The position numbers and the translations under genes are program-made. Under the pieces are notes generated by a model. The model was not told where the DNA came from. It did no database searches and worked only from the letters and a program-made list of their open reading frames with translations. From CAKZML01 sp041571575 (GTDB lineage Bacteria > Pseudomonadota > Gammaproteobacteria > Steroidobacterales > BM003), in assembly GCA_041571575.1 (NCBI GenBank), contig JBFFTZ010000037.1:1-13322 (forward strand): a DNA stretch of 13,322 nt, in the 5' to 3' direction. The number at the start of each line of letters is the position of its first letter. Within the stretch, counting starts at the first letter, position 1. This document shows positions 1-7,065 of the stretch, piece by piece.

Positions 1-1
1 C

Positions 2-73
2 AACGGCAGCCTCGGCAAGCCTGACTATCCGCGCAAGGTCATAGGCCGCTGGACCCGGGTCTGGACCCCGTAG
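2..73 (+). CDS. C-terminal fragment of an unidentified protein
   Basis: An open frame enters from the left edge and ends at TAG 71-73, leaving 23 codons. The last residues read VIGRWTRVWTP. The fragment is rich in Arg and Trp and has no recognisable domain. It converges on acyP, whose stop lies 20 bases further on, and no clear rho-independent terminator separates them. Because only the tail is visible, it could also be a chance open frame; the short distance to the next gene's end makes a real gene end slightly more likely. Confidence 0.4.
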   Translation, partial: NGSLGKPDYPRKVIGRWTRVWTP

Positions 74-93
74 CTCGGACACGCGACCCGGCT

Positions 94-381
94 CTACCCG
101 GTAAAAAATTTTCCCCGGCGATATTTCTCGTCCACTTCGTTCACCGGCTGGCATTCCACCGCGCTGACCTCAGACATGGTCGATCCCTGCCAAAGCCATT
201 GGGCGAGAGTATCCACCGCCCGGGCCTCGCCCACCGCCAGCACCTCTACCCTGCCGTCCGGCAGATTAATCGCATAGCCGCCCAGCCCCAGTTCCCGAGC
301 CCGGGTAGCCGTGGTGGCCCGGAAAAATACGCCCTGTACGCGGCCACTGACAAAACAGCGACGCGCAGTAAGCTCACTCAT
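94..381 (-). CDS. acyP: Acylphosphatase
   Basis: A 95-residue small cytosolic enzyme that hydrolyses acyl phosphates such as acetyl phosphate or 1,3-bisphosphoglycerate to carboxylate and phosphate. The signature is clear: SGRVQGVFFR at residues 12-21 carries the phosphate-binding loop and catalytic Arg21, and NLPDGRVEV at 39-47 supplies the catalytic Asn39. Length matches the single-domain family. The ATG at 381 is preceded by a TGAGG Shine-Dalgarno (393-397) that contains the stop codon of the upstream lipoprotein gene. The two genes are therefore probably co-transcribed and translationally coupled. Physiological role in bacteria is poorly defined. Confidence 0.95.
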   Translation of the reverse strand: MSELTARRCFVSGRVQGVFFRATTATRARELGLGGYAINLPDGRVEVLAVGEARAVDTLAQWLWQGSTMSEVSAVECQPVNEVDEKYRRGKFFTG

Positions 382-392
382 GGGGGATAGCC

Positions 393-707
393 TCAGGGCT
401 TTTCCGATTCCCTGGTCTGCTCTGCGGTGCGCAGGGCTACCAGTGCCTCAGCTTTTGCCGCATTGGCCTCTTCCCTGGCTTCCTTGTATCGGCGCTGGGA
501 AAGTTTGCTCTCTGCGTTGTGCAAAAGAGCCTGGGCACGCTGGAGGGATTCCGACGCATACTCCGCAGCGCCAGCCTGCTCAGCGGCATTCAGCGCCTGG
601 CGGGCATCGCTCATTTCCTGCACAGGTGCCACCGAGCAGCCGGACAGGCCCGGCAACACAAGACTGGCAAACAGCAACACCGCCAATTTAGGCAAGGATC
701 TGAGCAT
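393..707 (-). CDS. DUF4398-type lipoprotein
   Basis: A small predicted lipoprotein. From the ATG at 707 it has 104 residues, starting with a signal peptide MLRSLPKLAVLLFASLVLP and lipobox LSGC; the lipidated Cys is residue 24. The mature part is alanine-, glutamate- and arginine-rich helix with heptad-like spacing (ARQALNAAEQAG, then AQALLHNAESKLSQRRYKEA). This looks like the DUF4398 helical-hairpin family of envelope lipoproteins. An in-frame GTG at 719 would add four residues; neither start has a good Shine-Dalgarno. It lies 11 bases upstream of acyP in the same direction. Function unknown; a periplasmic structural or peptidoglycan-associated role would be a guess. Confidence 0.8.
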   Translation of the reverse strand: MLRSLPKLAVLLFASLVLPGLSGCSVAPVQEMSDARQALNAAEQAGAAEYASESLQRAQALLHNAESKLSQRRYKEAREEANAAKAEALVALRTAEQTRESEKP

Positions 708-790
708 ATTGGACAACACGATGTTCTATAACGTCAGGAAAGACAAGCAAACTAGCAAGCGCCCCCCTAGGCCGTCAAGCAAACCCGGTC

Positions 791-796
791 TACAAT
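791..796 (+). promoter_or_regulatory. Candidate -10 element for the arsC-wrbA operon
   Basis: TACAAT matches the sigma-70 -10 consensus at five of six bases and sits about 30 bases before the chosen arsC start. No convincing -35 hexamer lies 16-18 bases upstream, so this is weak on its own. It overlaps the alternative ATG at 795, which argues for the downstream start at 828. It lies in the divergent gap between the lipoprotein gene and arsC. Confidence 0.35.
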
Positions 797-827
797 GCCA
801 GCCTTGTTTAGCCCAAAAGGCCAGAAG

Positions 828-1172
828 ATGGTACGCATCTATCATAATCCCCGCTGTTCCAAGTCCCGAGCCACGCTTCAACTGCTGAAGGACCGGGGGC
901 TGGATCCCCAGGTCATCGAATATCTGGATACGCCGCCTGACGCAAAAACTATTCGCAAATTGCTGGATAAATTGAATTTTTCTGCTCGAGATCTTCTGCG
1001 CAAAGGTGAGCAGGAATACCGCGACCTTGGACTGGCGGACGACAGCCTTGGGGATGAGCAAATTATCCAGGCCATGGTCAGCCATCCACGCCTGATCGAA
1101 CGCCCGATTGTGGAAACCGAGCGTGGCGCGAGGATAGGCAGGCCGCCGGAATCCGTGCTGGAGGTACTCTGA
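828..1172 (+). CDS. arsC: ArsC-family (YfgD-like) thiol reductase
   Basis: A 114-residue thioredoxin-fold protein of the glutaredoxin-dependent arsenate reductase family. The redox motif HNPRCSKSR (residues 6-14) carries the active Cys10, and the C-terminal RPIVETERGARIGRP holds the conserved arginines expected to bind the oxyanion. The NPRCSKSR form is typical of the YfgD branch, whose natural substrate is less certain than that of plasmid ArsC; no arsR, arsB or acr3 gene is nearby. So arsenate detoxification should not be assumed. The ATG at 828 is preferred because the family begins directly with the first beta strand; an ATG at 795 would overlap the putative -10. The stop abuts the wrbA start. 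Confidence 0.88.
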   Translation: MVRIYHNPRCSKSRATLQLLKDRGLDPQVIEYLDTPPDAKTIRKLLDKLNFSARDLLRKGEQEYRDLGLADDSLGDEQIIQAMVSHPRLIERPIVETERGARIGRPPESVLEVL

Positions 1173-1775
1173 GTGAGCATGGAAATCCTGGTCCTGTATT
1201 ACTCGCGCAAGGGCACCACTGCGGAGCTCGCCAGGCAAGTATGCCGGGGCATTGAATCTGTCCAGGGGGTCTCTGCCCGCTTGAGAACCGTGCCACCAGT
1301 CTCGGCCTCTACCGAAGCGAGCGAAAACCCAGTGCCGGAACAAGGCCCACCCTACGCAAGCATGGACGACCTGGCCGAGTGTGATGGCCTGGCCCTTGGC
1401 AGCCCCACCCGCTTCGGGAACATGGCCGCACCAATGAAATACTTCCTGGACCAGAGTTCGGGCTTGTGGCTCAAGGGCGCGTTAGTGGACAAGCCTGCCG
1501 GTGTATTCACCTCCACAAGCAGCCTGCATGGTGGCCAGGAAAGCACCTTGCTTAGCATGATGCTGCCGCTTTTCCATCACGGCATGATACTGCTGGGCGT
1601 GCCCTACACCGACGGCAACCTGGGCAAGACCCGTTCTGGCGGAACGCCTTACGGTCCCAGCGCCTTTGCACCGGGCCCCGGACCCTCGAAACTAGAGAAA
1701 GAGGAAATCGCGATCGCCCGCCTGCTGGGGCAGAGGCTTGCCCAGACAGCCCTGAAACTGGGGGTAGCCAAGTGA
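1173..1775 (+). CDS. wrbA: WrbA-like NAD(P)H:quinone oxidoreductase
   Basis: A 200-residue flavodoxin-fold enzyme expected to bind FMN and reduce quinones by two electrons using NAD(P)H, avoiding semiquinone stress. FMN-site motifs are visible: YSRKGTT (10-16) phosphate loop, SPTRFGNM (77-84), TSSLHGGQE (115-123) and GGTPYGPSAF (157-166). The GTG at 1173 directly follows the arsC TGA and has GGAGG at 1160-1164, 8 bases away; the ATG at 1179 is too far from it. Its end overlaps the next gene by four bases. An insert rich in Ser, Glu and Pro (about 42-60) precedes the second FMN loop, as in other WrbA proteins. Confidence 0.92.
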   Translation: MSMEILVLYYSRKGTTAELARQVCRGIESVQGVSARLRTVPPVSASTEASENPVPEQGPPYASMDDLAECDGLALGSPTRFGNMAAPMKYFLDQSSGLWLKGALVDKPAGVFTSTSSLHGGQESTLLSMMLPLFHHGMILLGVPYTDGNLGKTRSGGTPYGPSAFAPGPGPSKLEKEEIAIARLLGQRLAQTALKLGVAK

Positions 1776-2110
1776 CGCCTCAAAGCGTGAAAACGCTAAC
1801 CTGGTTCAACCTGGCATTGCTGGCCATCCTGTTGACGGCCTGGCCCACCAGCGTTCTCGAAAGCAAGGGAATCTGGCTTGGACTGGCCCTGGCGGCGCCC
1901 CTGCTCCTGCCCGCCTGGGGCCTGGCACGGGATAAACCCAGGGGGCTGCAGGGCGGGATTCTGTTGCAGGCGCTTTACCTCGCCATTGGACTGACCGAAG
2001 TCATTGCCAACGAGGCTGCCCGCCCATGGGCGGCCGCCACCTTGCTGCTGAGCCTGCTCTGCTGTGCCGCTTTGCTCGCGGTGCTGCGCCTGCCTCGCAA
2101 AACCCGATAA
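1772..2110 (+). CDS. DUF2069 integral membrane protein
   Basis: A 112-residue hydrophobic protein with about four predicted transmembrane segments (roughly residues 9-27, 33-51, 61-79 and 84-106) and a basic tail RLPRKTR. It resembles the DUF2069 family, which I recall as commonly following wrbA in gammaproteobacteria. The start is GTG in a GTGA overlap with the wrbA stop, indicating translational coupling. Its TAA at 2108-2110 lies directly against the hda stop on the other strand. Function unknown; a link with the quinone reductase next to it is only inferred from co-occurrence. Confidence 0.82.
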   Translation: MTPQSVKTLTWFNLALLAILLTAWPTSVLESKGIWLGLALAAPLLLPAWGLARDKPRGLQGGILLQALYLAIGLTEVIANEAARPWAAATLLLSLLCCAALLAVLRLPRKTR

Positions 2111-2809
2111 TCAGGACGATTGCTGTTCCAGGATCATCCTGACAAAGGGAATGGTCAGGCGACGCTGGGCCGCCAGGGACTCTTTATCCAGGGTATCCAG
2201 AAATCGATACAGGCTGGTCATGTCCCGGGGAATTCGTTGCAACAAGTACCGCGCGGTTTCTTCCGGCAACTCAATGCCCCTGGCCCGAGCTCTTAAGCTC
2301 ATTGCCGACACCCGCTGCTCGTCACTGAGTTCCGCCAATTCATAGACGCCCCCCCAGCTAAGCCTGGACTGCAAGTCCGCGAGGGAGAACGTGTATGCCC
2401 GAGGGCCACCGGTCGCGGCCACCAGCAACTGATTGCCCGAGTCGTGCATGAGGTTGAACAGGGAAAATAGCGCCTGTTCCCAGGCCGCGTCTCCAAGCAC
2501 CGCATCCAGTTCGTCCAGGCACAGCAGCTCATGTTGCTCCCAGCCTCCCAGGGCATCCGGGCCCAGGTCGCGCAACTGATCCATGCTCAGGTAGGCCGCC
2601 TGCCTGCCCGCCTCCGTAGCAGCGATACAGGAAGCGCCAAGCAAATGGGTCTTGCCGCTGTGGGCCGGCCCGGAAATCCAGGCTACAGTTTGCTCGCCAT
2701 GCAACGCAAAGTTCTTCAAAAAAGCGATGCTTTGCTCATTTCCAGCCGGGAAAAACGTGTCGAAGGTGCTGCGGTCCCGCAACACCAACCCAAGAGGTAT
2801 CTGACTCAC
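2111..2809 (-). CDS. hda: DnaA regulatory inactivator Hda
   Basis: A 232-residue AAA+ protein that, with the DNA-loaded beta clamp, stimulates ATP hydrolysis by DnaA and so prevents re-initiation. The N-terminal SQIPLGL (2-8) fits a degenerate clamp-binding motif. Walker A is GPAHSGKT (47-54), Walker B LLCLDE (95-100), and LQSRLSWGG (146-154) holds the box VII arginine finger. The end TAQRKLTIPFV of known Hda is matched by AAQRRLTIPFV. The frame is open upstream to 2995 inside the neighbouring gene. The GTG at 2809 is chosen because homologues begin just before the clamp motif and because it forms a GTGA overlap with the preceding stop. Confidence 0.93.
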   Translation of the reverse strand: MSQIPLGLVLRDRSTFDTFFPAGNEQSIAFLKNFALHGEQTVAWISGPAHSGKTHLLGASCIAATEAGRQAAYLSMDQLRDLGPDALGGWEQHELLCLDELDAVLGDAAWEQALFSLFNLMHDSGNQLLVAATGGPRAYTFSLADLQSRLSWGGVYELAELSDEQRVSAMSLRARARGIELPEETARYLLQRIPRDMTSLYRFLDTLDKESLAAQRRLTIPFVRMILEQQSS

Positions 2810-3366
2810 TGTTTTGCGCCCGGCCGGTTCTTGATCGCCTTGCGAGTCCACAAGACGATGTAATCCACGCCGCTGATAATCACGGTGCAAAAGACCACGT
2901 AGCCCAGGATGGTCATGGCTTCGGGATGAAAACTCAATCCGGCGGCGGCAAGCATGGTGCCGAACACGTAAATCAGCTGCAGGAAGGTATTCCACTTGCT
3001 GATCTGGGACGGCTCCCCATCCACCGTGCCGATAACAAAATGGTAGGCAATGCCGCCGGCCATGAGGATCAGGTCGCGCCCCACCACCGCCGCGGCCAGC
3101 CAGACTGGAATCAGGCCCATTACGGTCATGGTCACAAAGACGCTGACCATCAGCAGCTTGTCGGCCAGGGGATCAAGAATCAGCCCAAGGTGGGTGCGCC
3201 AGTCGAAGCGCCTGGCCAGGAAACCGTCCAGTCCGTCTGACAGGCCTGCCAGGACGAACATCAAGATAGCCGCCTCATACCTTTCCCGTACGAGACTAAT
3301 CACAATCGGACCCACAAGCACGATGCGACCAAGGCATATCAGGTTTGGAATGTAACTTAACTTCAC
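2806..3366 (-). CDS. CDP-alcohol phosphatidyltransferase (PgsA-like)
   Basis: A 186-residue membrane enzyme of the family that transfers a phosphatidyl group from CDP-diacylglycerol to an alcohol. The complete metal and CDP-binding signature D-x2-DG-x2-AR-x8-G-x3-D-x3-D is present, with D44, D47, G48, A51, R52, G61, D65 and D69. Length and the N-terminal YIPNLICLGRI resemble PgsA (glycerol 3-phosphate acceptor, about 182 residues), but the acceptor cannot be decided from motifs, so no symbol is given. About five or six transmembrane helices are expected. It starts with GTG overlapping the DUF2066 stop (GTGA) and its own stop overlaps the hda start the same way, so the three genes look like one tightly coupled operon. 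Confidence 0.88.
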   Translation of the reverse strand: MKLSYIPNLICLGRIVLVGPIVISLVRERYEAAILMFVLAGLSDGLDGFLARRFDWRTHLGLILDPLADKLLMVSVFVTMTVMGLIPVWLAAAVVGRDLILMAGGIAYHFVIGTVDGEPSQISKWNTFLQLIYVFGTMLAAAGLSFHPEAMTILGYVVFCTVIISGVDYIVLWTRKAIKNRPGAKQ

Positions 3367-4394
3367 TTACCTATCCGATAGTAGAGGGTTTCATCCAGCC
3401 CCAGGGCCTGACCGCTGACCTGGACCAATGTTCTGTTCAGGGACATTGCCCGACGCAACACTTCCAGGCTGCTCCCCAAGGTCAAGTCAAAAACCACGTC
3501 ATCTGCGCTGGCCTGGAATACCGTCACCGACTGAACCATGCTCAGTTCCCGCAGGTACGCCTGCACCCTGCCGTACTGTTGCACATCCTCAATGCCGATA
3601 ATGTGCATCCGGACCCGCGAGGGCCCCGAGTCCAATTCGATCGCGAACTGCCGTGCAAACCAGTCAGCGCTGACCTGCACACCATCATCGATAGTTCCGT
3701 TAAACGCCTGGACCTGGCCATCAAAATGCAGACTCCAGCGCACCGACCAGTAGCCGGCGGCGTCACGCAATGCACGACCAATCAATACCGCATCGGGCTG
3801 ATAACGCTCGGATCCCTGCATGACTCTGTCGTTAAACCCGCCCCAGACATCCGCGAATGGGACTGCCGCCATATCGACGCTGTCCATGATCGGGAAGACC
3901 ACCGGCATTCCGCGCACCTGGGCAAGCTCCTCAAGAAATTCCTTGGCCTGGGCCGCCTGTTCGCCGCCCACCAGGGTCCGTGCCCCCGCACCATTGTCCA
4001 TTGCCAGCCAAATCAAGGTCTTGGGCCGCTCACGACTCCACAGGGTCAGCTTGTTACTGGACAGGAAGCGCTCAATGACAGGGCCGTCAAAACTGACGTG
4101 CATGCGGCCATCTTCGAGGAACTGGTATTGCAAAACCAGTCGATTGGCATCCTCGATCAACTCGGCTATTCCTGCCTCATTGGCAATATCACGCCTGCCG
4201 GTGCTCCGCACCAGCACCCGGGCGAGGGCCTCCTGGTAGCCCTTCAGTCGCGCCGCGTAATCCCTGGCCTGGACCTCAACGGTCTCGCTATACAGGTCAA
4301 CACGGGTAACCGCCACGGCGGTTCCCGACCAGATGGTCATGAAAACAAGCAAAGCACAGCTGTAGCCGAACAAGGTTCTGCGCGTGGGTACCAT
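3363..4394 (-). CDS. DUF2066 exported protein
   Basis: From the ATG at 4394 the product has 343 residues, with a signal peptide of about 28 residues (basic RR, hydrophobic core, SGTAVA before the likely cut). The mature N-terminal part (VDLYSETVEVQ, then GYQEALARVLVRSTGRRD) matches the DUF2066 family as I recall it, envelope proteins of unknown function adjacent to purM and hda. The start is uncertain: GTG 4397 adjoins the ATG, ATG 4427 lacks a Shine-Dalgarno, and TTG 4481 has a perfect AAGGAGG at 4489-4495 seven bases upstream but would put about 57 residues before the expected cleavage site. The stop overlaps the next start as GTGA. Confidence 0.82.
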   Translation of the reverse strand: MVPTRRTLFGYSCALLVFMTIWSGTAVAVTRVDLYSETVEVQARDYAARLKGYQEALARVLVRSTGRRDIANEAGIAELIEDANRLVLQYQFLEDGRMHVSFDGPVIERFLSSNKLTLWSRERPKTLIWLAMDNGAGARTLVGGEQAAQAKEFLEELAQVRGMPVVFPIMDSVDMAAVPFADVWGGFNDRVMQGSERYQPDAVLIGRALRDAAGYWSVRWSLHFDGQVQAFNGTIDDGVQVSADWFARQFAIELDSGPSRVRMHIIGIEDVQQYGRVQAYLRELSMVQSVTVFQASADDVVFDLTLGSSLEVLRRAMSLNRTLVQVSGQALGLDETLYYRIGK

Positions 4395-4511
4395 CACAGT
4401 GTCTCGTGTCCTCCAGGAAAAGCTCATGTAGAATACTACAACCCGCGGAATGGCTGTGGCCATTTCGGGCAAACCATTCAATTAAATTCCTCCTTCGGAA
4501 CCTGACAACTT

Positions 4512-5543
4512 ATGACCGGTAAGCCCTCTTTGACCTACAGAGATGCTGGCGTCGATATCGACGCAGGCAATGAGCTCGTGCAACGAATCAAACCCCACGT
4601 CGAAAAAACCCGGCGCCCCGAGGTCATGGCCAGTATTGGCGGCTTCGGAGGGCTGTTTGCTTTTCCGGTGGACCGCTACAAGGAACCGGTGCTTGTCTCA
4701 GGCACCGATGGAGTGGGCACCAAGCTCAAGCTCGCGCTGGACATGAACGTTCATGACACCATTGGCTATGACCTGGTAGGAATGTGCGTGAACGACGTGC
4801 TGGTGTGTGGTGCGGAACCCCTGTTCTTCCTGGACTACTACGCGACCGGCCACCTGGACGTGGACGTTGCCGAAGCGGTGGTGGCCGGTATTGCAAGAGC
4901 CTGCAAGGATTGCGGTGCCGCGCTGGTCGGAGGCGAGACCGCCGAATTGCCAGGCATGTACTCGGGGGGTGATTACGACCTGGCCGGCTTCTGTGTCGGA
5001 GCCGTTGAGCGCAGCGAGATGATCACTGGGGAAACCGTCGCTACAGGCGATGCGCTGATTGGCATCGGATCTTCCGGCTGCCATTCAAACGGCTACTCAC
5101 TGGCTCGCAAGGTCGTTGAAACCAGCGGAGCCAGCCTGGATACGCCCCTGGGTGAAACCACCCTGGGCCTAGCACTACTGGCCCCCACCCGCCTGTATGT
5201 CAAACCGGTGCTGGAGCTGATGAAAAAAGTTCCCATCAAAGCCATGGCGCACATTACCGGTGGCGGCCTTCCTGAAAACCTGCCGCGGGTATTGCCCAAG
5301 GGCATCGGCGCACGAATCGACGGCAAGAGCTGGACCCGTCCGGAGATTTTCGCGTGGCTTCAGGAGCAGGGCAACATCGAGGATCGTGAAATGTACCGCA
5401 CCTTCAACTGTGGTCTTGGCATGGTTCTGGTTGTGGACGCTGGAAAGGCCGAGCAATGCATCGCCGAACTTATTGGCCTGGGCGAAAAAGCCTGGCTTAT
5501 AGGCGAGACTGTCGGCGGCAGTGACGAGGTTGAGCTGATCTAG
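4512..5543 (+). CDS. purM: Phosphoribosylformylglycinamidine cyclo-ligase (AIR synthetase)
   Basis: A 343-residue cytosolic enzyme that closes formylglycinamidine ribonucleotide to aminoimidazole ribonucleotide with ATP, the fifth step of purine synthesis. Family motifs run through the chain: SLTYRDAGVDI at the N terminus, the ATP-site GTDGVGTKLKLA, VGGETAELPGMY, GIGSSGCHSNGYSLAR and HITGGGLPENLPRVLP. Length is normal for the single-domain bacterial form. The ATG at 4512 lacks a strong Shine-Dalgarno. The stop TAG shares its last base with the purN GTG, so the two genes form an operon. A possible -10 TAGAAT lies at 4429-4434 without a good -35; no PurR-type operator was recognised. Confidence 0.97.
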   Translation: MTGKPSLTYRDAGVDIDAGNELVQRIKPHVEKTRRPEVMASIGGFGGLFAFPVDRYKEPVLVSGTDGVGTKLKLALDMNVHDTIGYDLVGMCVNDVLVCGAEPLFFLDYYATGHLDVDVAEAVVAGIARACKDCGAALVGGETAELPGMYSGGDYDLAGFCVGAVERSEMITGETVATGDALIGIGSSGCHSNGYSLARKVVETSGASLDTPLGETTLGLALLAPTRLYVKPVLELMKKVPIKAMAHITGGGLPENLPRVLPKGIGARIDGKSWTRPEIFAWLQEQGNIEDREMYRTFNCGLGMVLVVDAGKAEQCIAELIGLGEKAWLIGETVGGSDEVELI

Positions 5544-6205
5544 TGAACGGTACCGCCTCTCCGCTGCAAATAGTGGTCTTGCTGTCCGGCAGCGGAACAA
5601 CATTGCAGGCGATTATCGACGAAATACGGGCAGGGAATATCAACGTCGAGATAAAAGCCGTTATCAGCGATCAGTCTCAGGCCACCGGACTGACCCGGGC
5701 AGAGAACGTGGGCATTGAGACCTGCGCCCTGTCACCCCGGGACTATACTGATCGACAAGGTTTCGATCACGCCCTCGCCTCGTGCATCGACCGTTACAAG
5801 CCCCAGTGCATTGTGCTGGCAGGATTCATGCGCATCCTTGGCAAGAGTTTCGTAGAGCGCTTCGCGGGCAAGATCCTGAACATCCATCCATCGCTGCTGC
5901 CCAGGTTTCGTGGCCTGGATACCTACGCAAGGGTGCTGGAAGCCGGTGATGCCGAGCATGGCACCAGCGTGCATTTTGTTACCGCCGAACTCGACGGCGG
6001 CCCGCTGATCATGCAGTCCCGGGTAAAAGTGCTGGACGGAGACAATGAAGAGTCGCTTTCAGCTCGCGTTAAGGAACGCGAACGCAAGATGTACCCGGCT
6101 GTACTGGATATGATCGCCGCGAAGCGGATAGAAATGAAAGACGGTCAAGCATGGCTGGATAATCAGCCACTGGATCACCCCCTTGAGTTTGACCCCTCAA
6201 CATAA
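5543..6205 (+). CDS. purN: Phosphoribosylglycinamide formyltransferase
   Basis: A 220-residue enzyme that formylates glycinamide ribonucleotide using 10-formyl-tetrahydrofolate, the third step of purine synthesis. The catalytic set is present: LNIHPSLLP gives Asn113 and His115, and LDGGPLIMQ gives Asp151. The substrate phosphate loop reads SGSGTTLQAI (15-24), a variant of the usual SGNGSNLQAI. The GTG start at 5543 overlaps the purM stop by one base, implying reinitiation after PurM translation. The C-terminal tail is average in length. The DUF3108 gene begins seven bases after its TAA. Confidence 0.96.
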   Translation: MNGTASPLQIVVLLSGSGTTLQAIIDEIRAGNINVEIKAVISDQSQATGLTRAENVGIETCALSPRDYTDRQGFDHALASCIDRYKPQCIVLAGFMRILGKSFVERFAGKILNIHPSLLPRFRGLDTYARVLEAGDAEHGTSVHFVTAELDGGPLIMQSRVKVLDGDNEESLSARVKERERKMYPAVLDMIAAKRIEMKDGQAWLDNQPLDHPLEFDPST

Positions 6206-6211
6206 TTTTAG

Positions 6212-7012
6212 ATGCCTATGACTGTAACAAGAATCCTGGCACTGGCGCTTGCCCTGACAGGCGTAAGCAACCTCTCCTCAGCGGCTGAAATCAGCATGCC
6301 GCTGTATTCTGTCGCGTACACCGCCAGCTACCGCTTTGGCATTCTGACATTTACCGCAGACACCGAGACCACCATCAGCTGGAATGACGAGGCTGGTGAG
6401 TACGGCTACGACACCAGTTTTGAAGCCAATGGCCTGGCGGCGCTGAAGTTCCCAGGCATGGCCAATGACCGGGGCCGATTCAAGCTGGATTGCCGCGGTA
6501 TTGTCCCGGTGGAAAACCGGCGGGATGACGGCTCCAAGAAACTGGACGAGGATGTGTTCACCGCTTTCGATGCCGACAACCACAAGGCCACCGTAAACTA
6601 CCAGGGCGAGACGACTGACTTCGATCTGCCACCGGGCACCGTGGACCCCCAGATTTTGTCACTGGCAGTAATGCTGGATATGCAACAGGGACTGACTCTG
6701 GGAACCTATACCGCGCTGGACAGGACCAAGATAAAAACCTACCCGTTCAAGGTAATCGGTGAGGAAGAACTGGAGACCAAAGTGGGCAAGGTTTCCACAG
6801 TGGTGCTCCAGGAAGGCAAAGACAATGATCGCCGCACTCGCATAGTCTGGGTTGCTCCTGAACTGGGTTACCTGCCGGTGAAAATCCAGTACAACCGCAA
6901 GGGCAAGACCCAGGCCATCATGGACATCAACAGCCTGGCCCAAAACGGACGGGGTCCTGCCGTGGAATGCGAAAAACCGGCCTCCAATGCCGCTCCGCCG
7001 GCAAGCGACTAG
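6212..7012 (+). CDS. DUF3108 exported protein
   Basis: A 266-residue predicted periplasmic or envelope protein. A signal peptide covers about residues 1-24 (short basic start, RILALALALTGVSNLSSA, then AE). The rest fits the DUF3108 family, a beta-rich domain: YSVAYTASYRFGILTFTADTE begins the domain, and RIVWVAPELGYLPVKIQ lies near its end. The last ~20 residues are a Pro/Ala/Ser-rich tail. It follows purN by only six bases and is likely co-transcribed with purMN, an arrangement I recall from other gammaproteobacteria although no purine role is evident. An in-frame ATG at 6218 is an equally possible start. Function unknown. Confidence 0.85.
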   Translation: MPMTVTRILALALALTGVSNLSSAAEISMPLYSVAYTASYRFGILTFTADTETTISWNDEAGEYGYDTSFEANGLAALKFPGMANDRGRFKLDCRGIVPVENRRDDGSKKLDEDVFTAFDADNHKATVNYQGETTDFDLPPGTVDPQILSLAVMLDMQQGLTLGTYTALDRTKIKTYPFKVIGEEELETKVGKVSTVVLQEGKDNDRRTRIVWVAPELGYLPVKIQYNRKGKTQAIMDINSLAQNGRGPAVECEKPASNAAPPASD

Positions 7013-7040
7013 GTCGGGGTATCCTTTCGCAGCCGGTATG

Positions 7041-7065
7041 GACCCGAGTCTCGTCGACTCAGGTC
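7041..7065. terminator. Intergenic hairpin between convergent DUF3108 and dcd
   Basis: GACCCGAGTC (7041-7050) and GACTCAGGTC (7056-7065) form ten-base arms around the loop TCGTC. Read as minus-strand RNA all ten positions pair, one as U-G; as plus-strand RNA one C-A mismatch remains. No T-run follows on either strand, so it is not a textbook intrinsic terminator. The right arm contains the dcd stop codon (7059-7061). Placement between converging genes suggests transcript-end protection or bidirectional termination. Confidence 0.45.

Noticed and set aside
52..61. Ten-base palindrome GACCCGGGTC
   Set aside because: Lies within the coding tail of the first gene, is too short to form an RNA hairpin with a loop, and has no second copy in an operator-like setting.
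828..1172. Arsenic resistance locus
   Set aside because: Only the YfgD-type ArsC is present; there is no arsR, arsB, acr3 or arsH, and the neighbours are housekeeping genes.
726..1343. 205-codon minus-strand open frame across arsC and wrbA
   Set aside because: Overlaps two clearly coding genes on the other strand and reads through their junction; no recognisable motif.
3345..4505. 386-codon open frame on the plus strand
   Set aside because: It lies wholly antisense to the DUF2066 gene, has no family resemblance, and is explained by the GC-biased third positions of the real gene.
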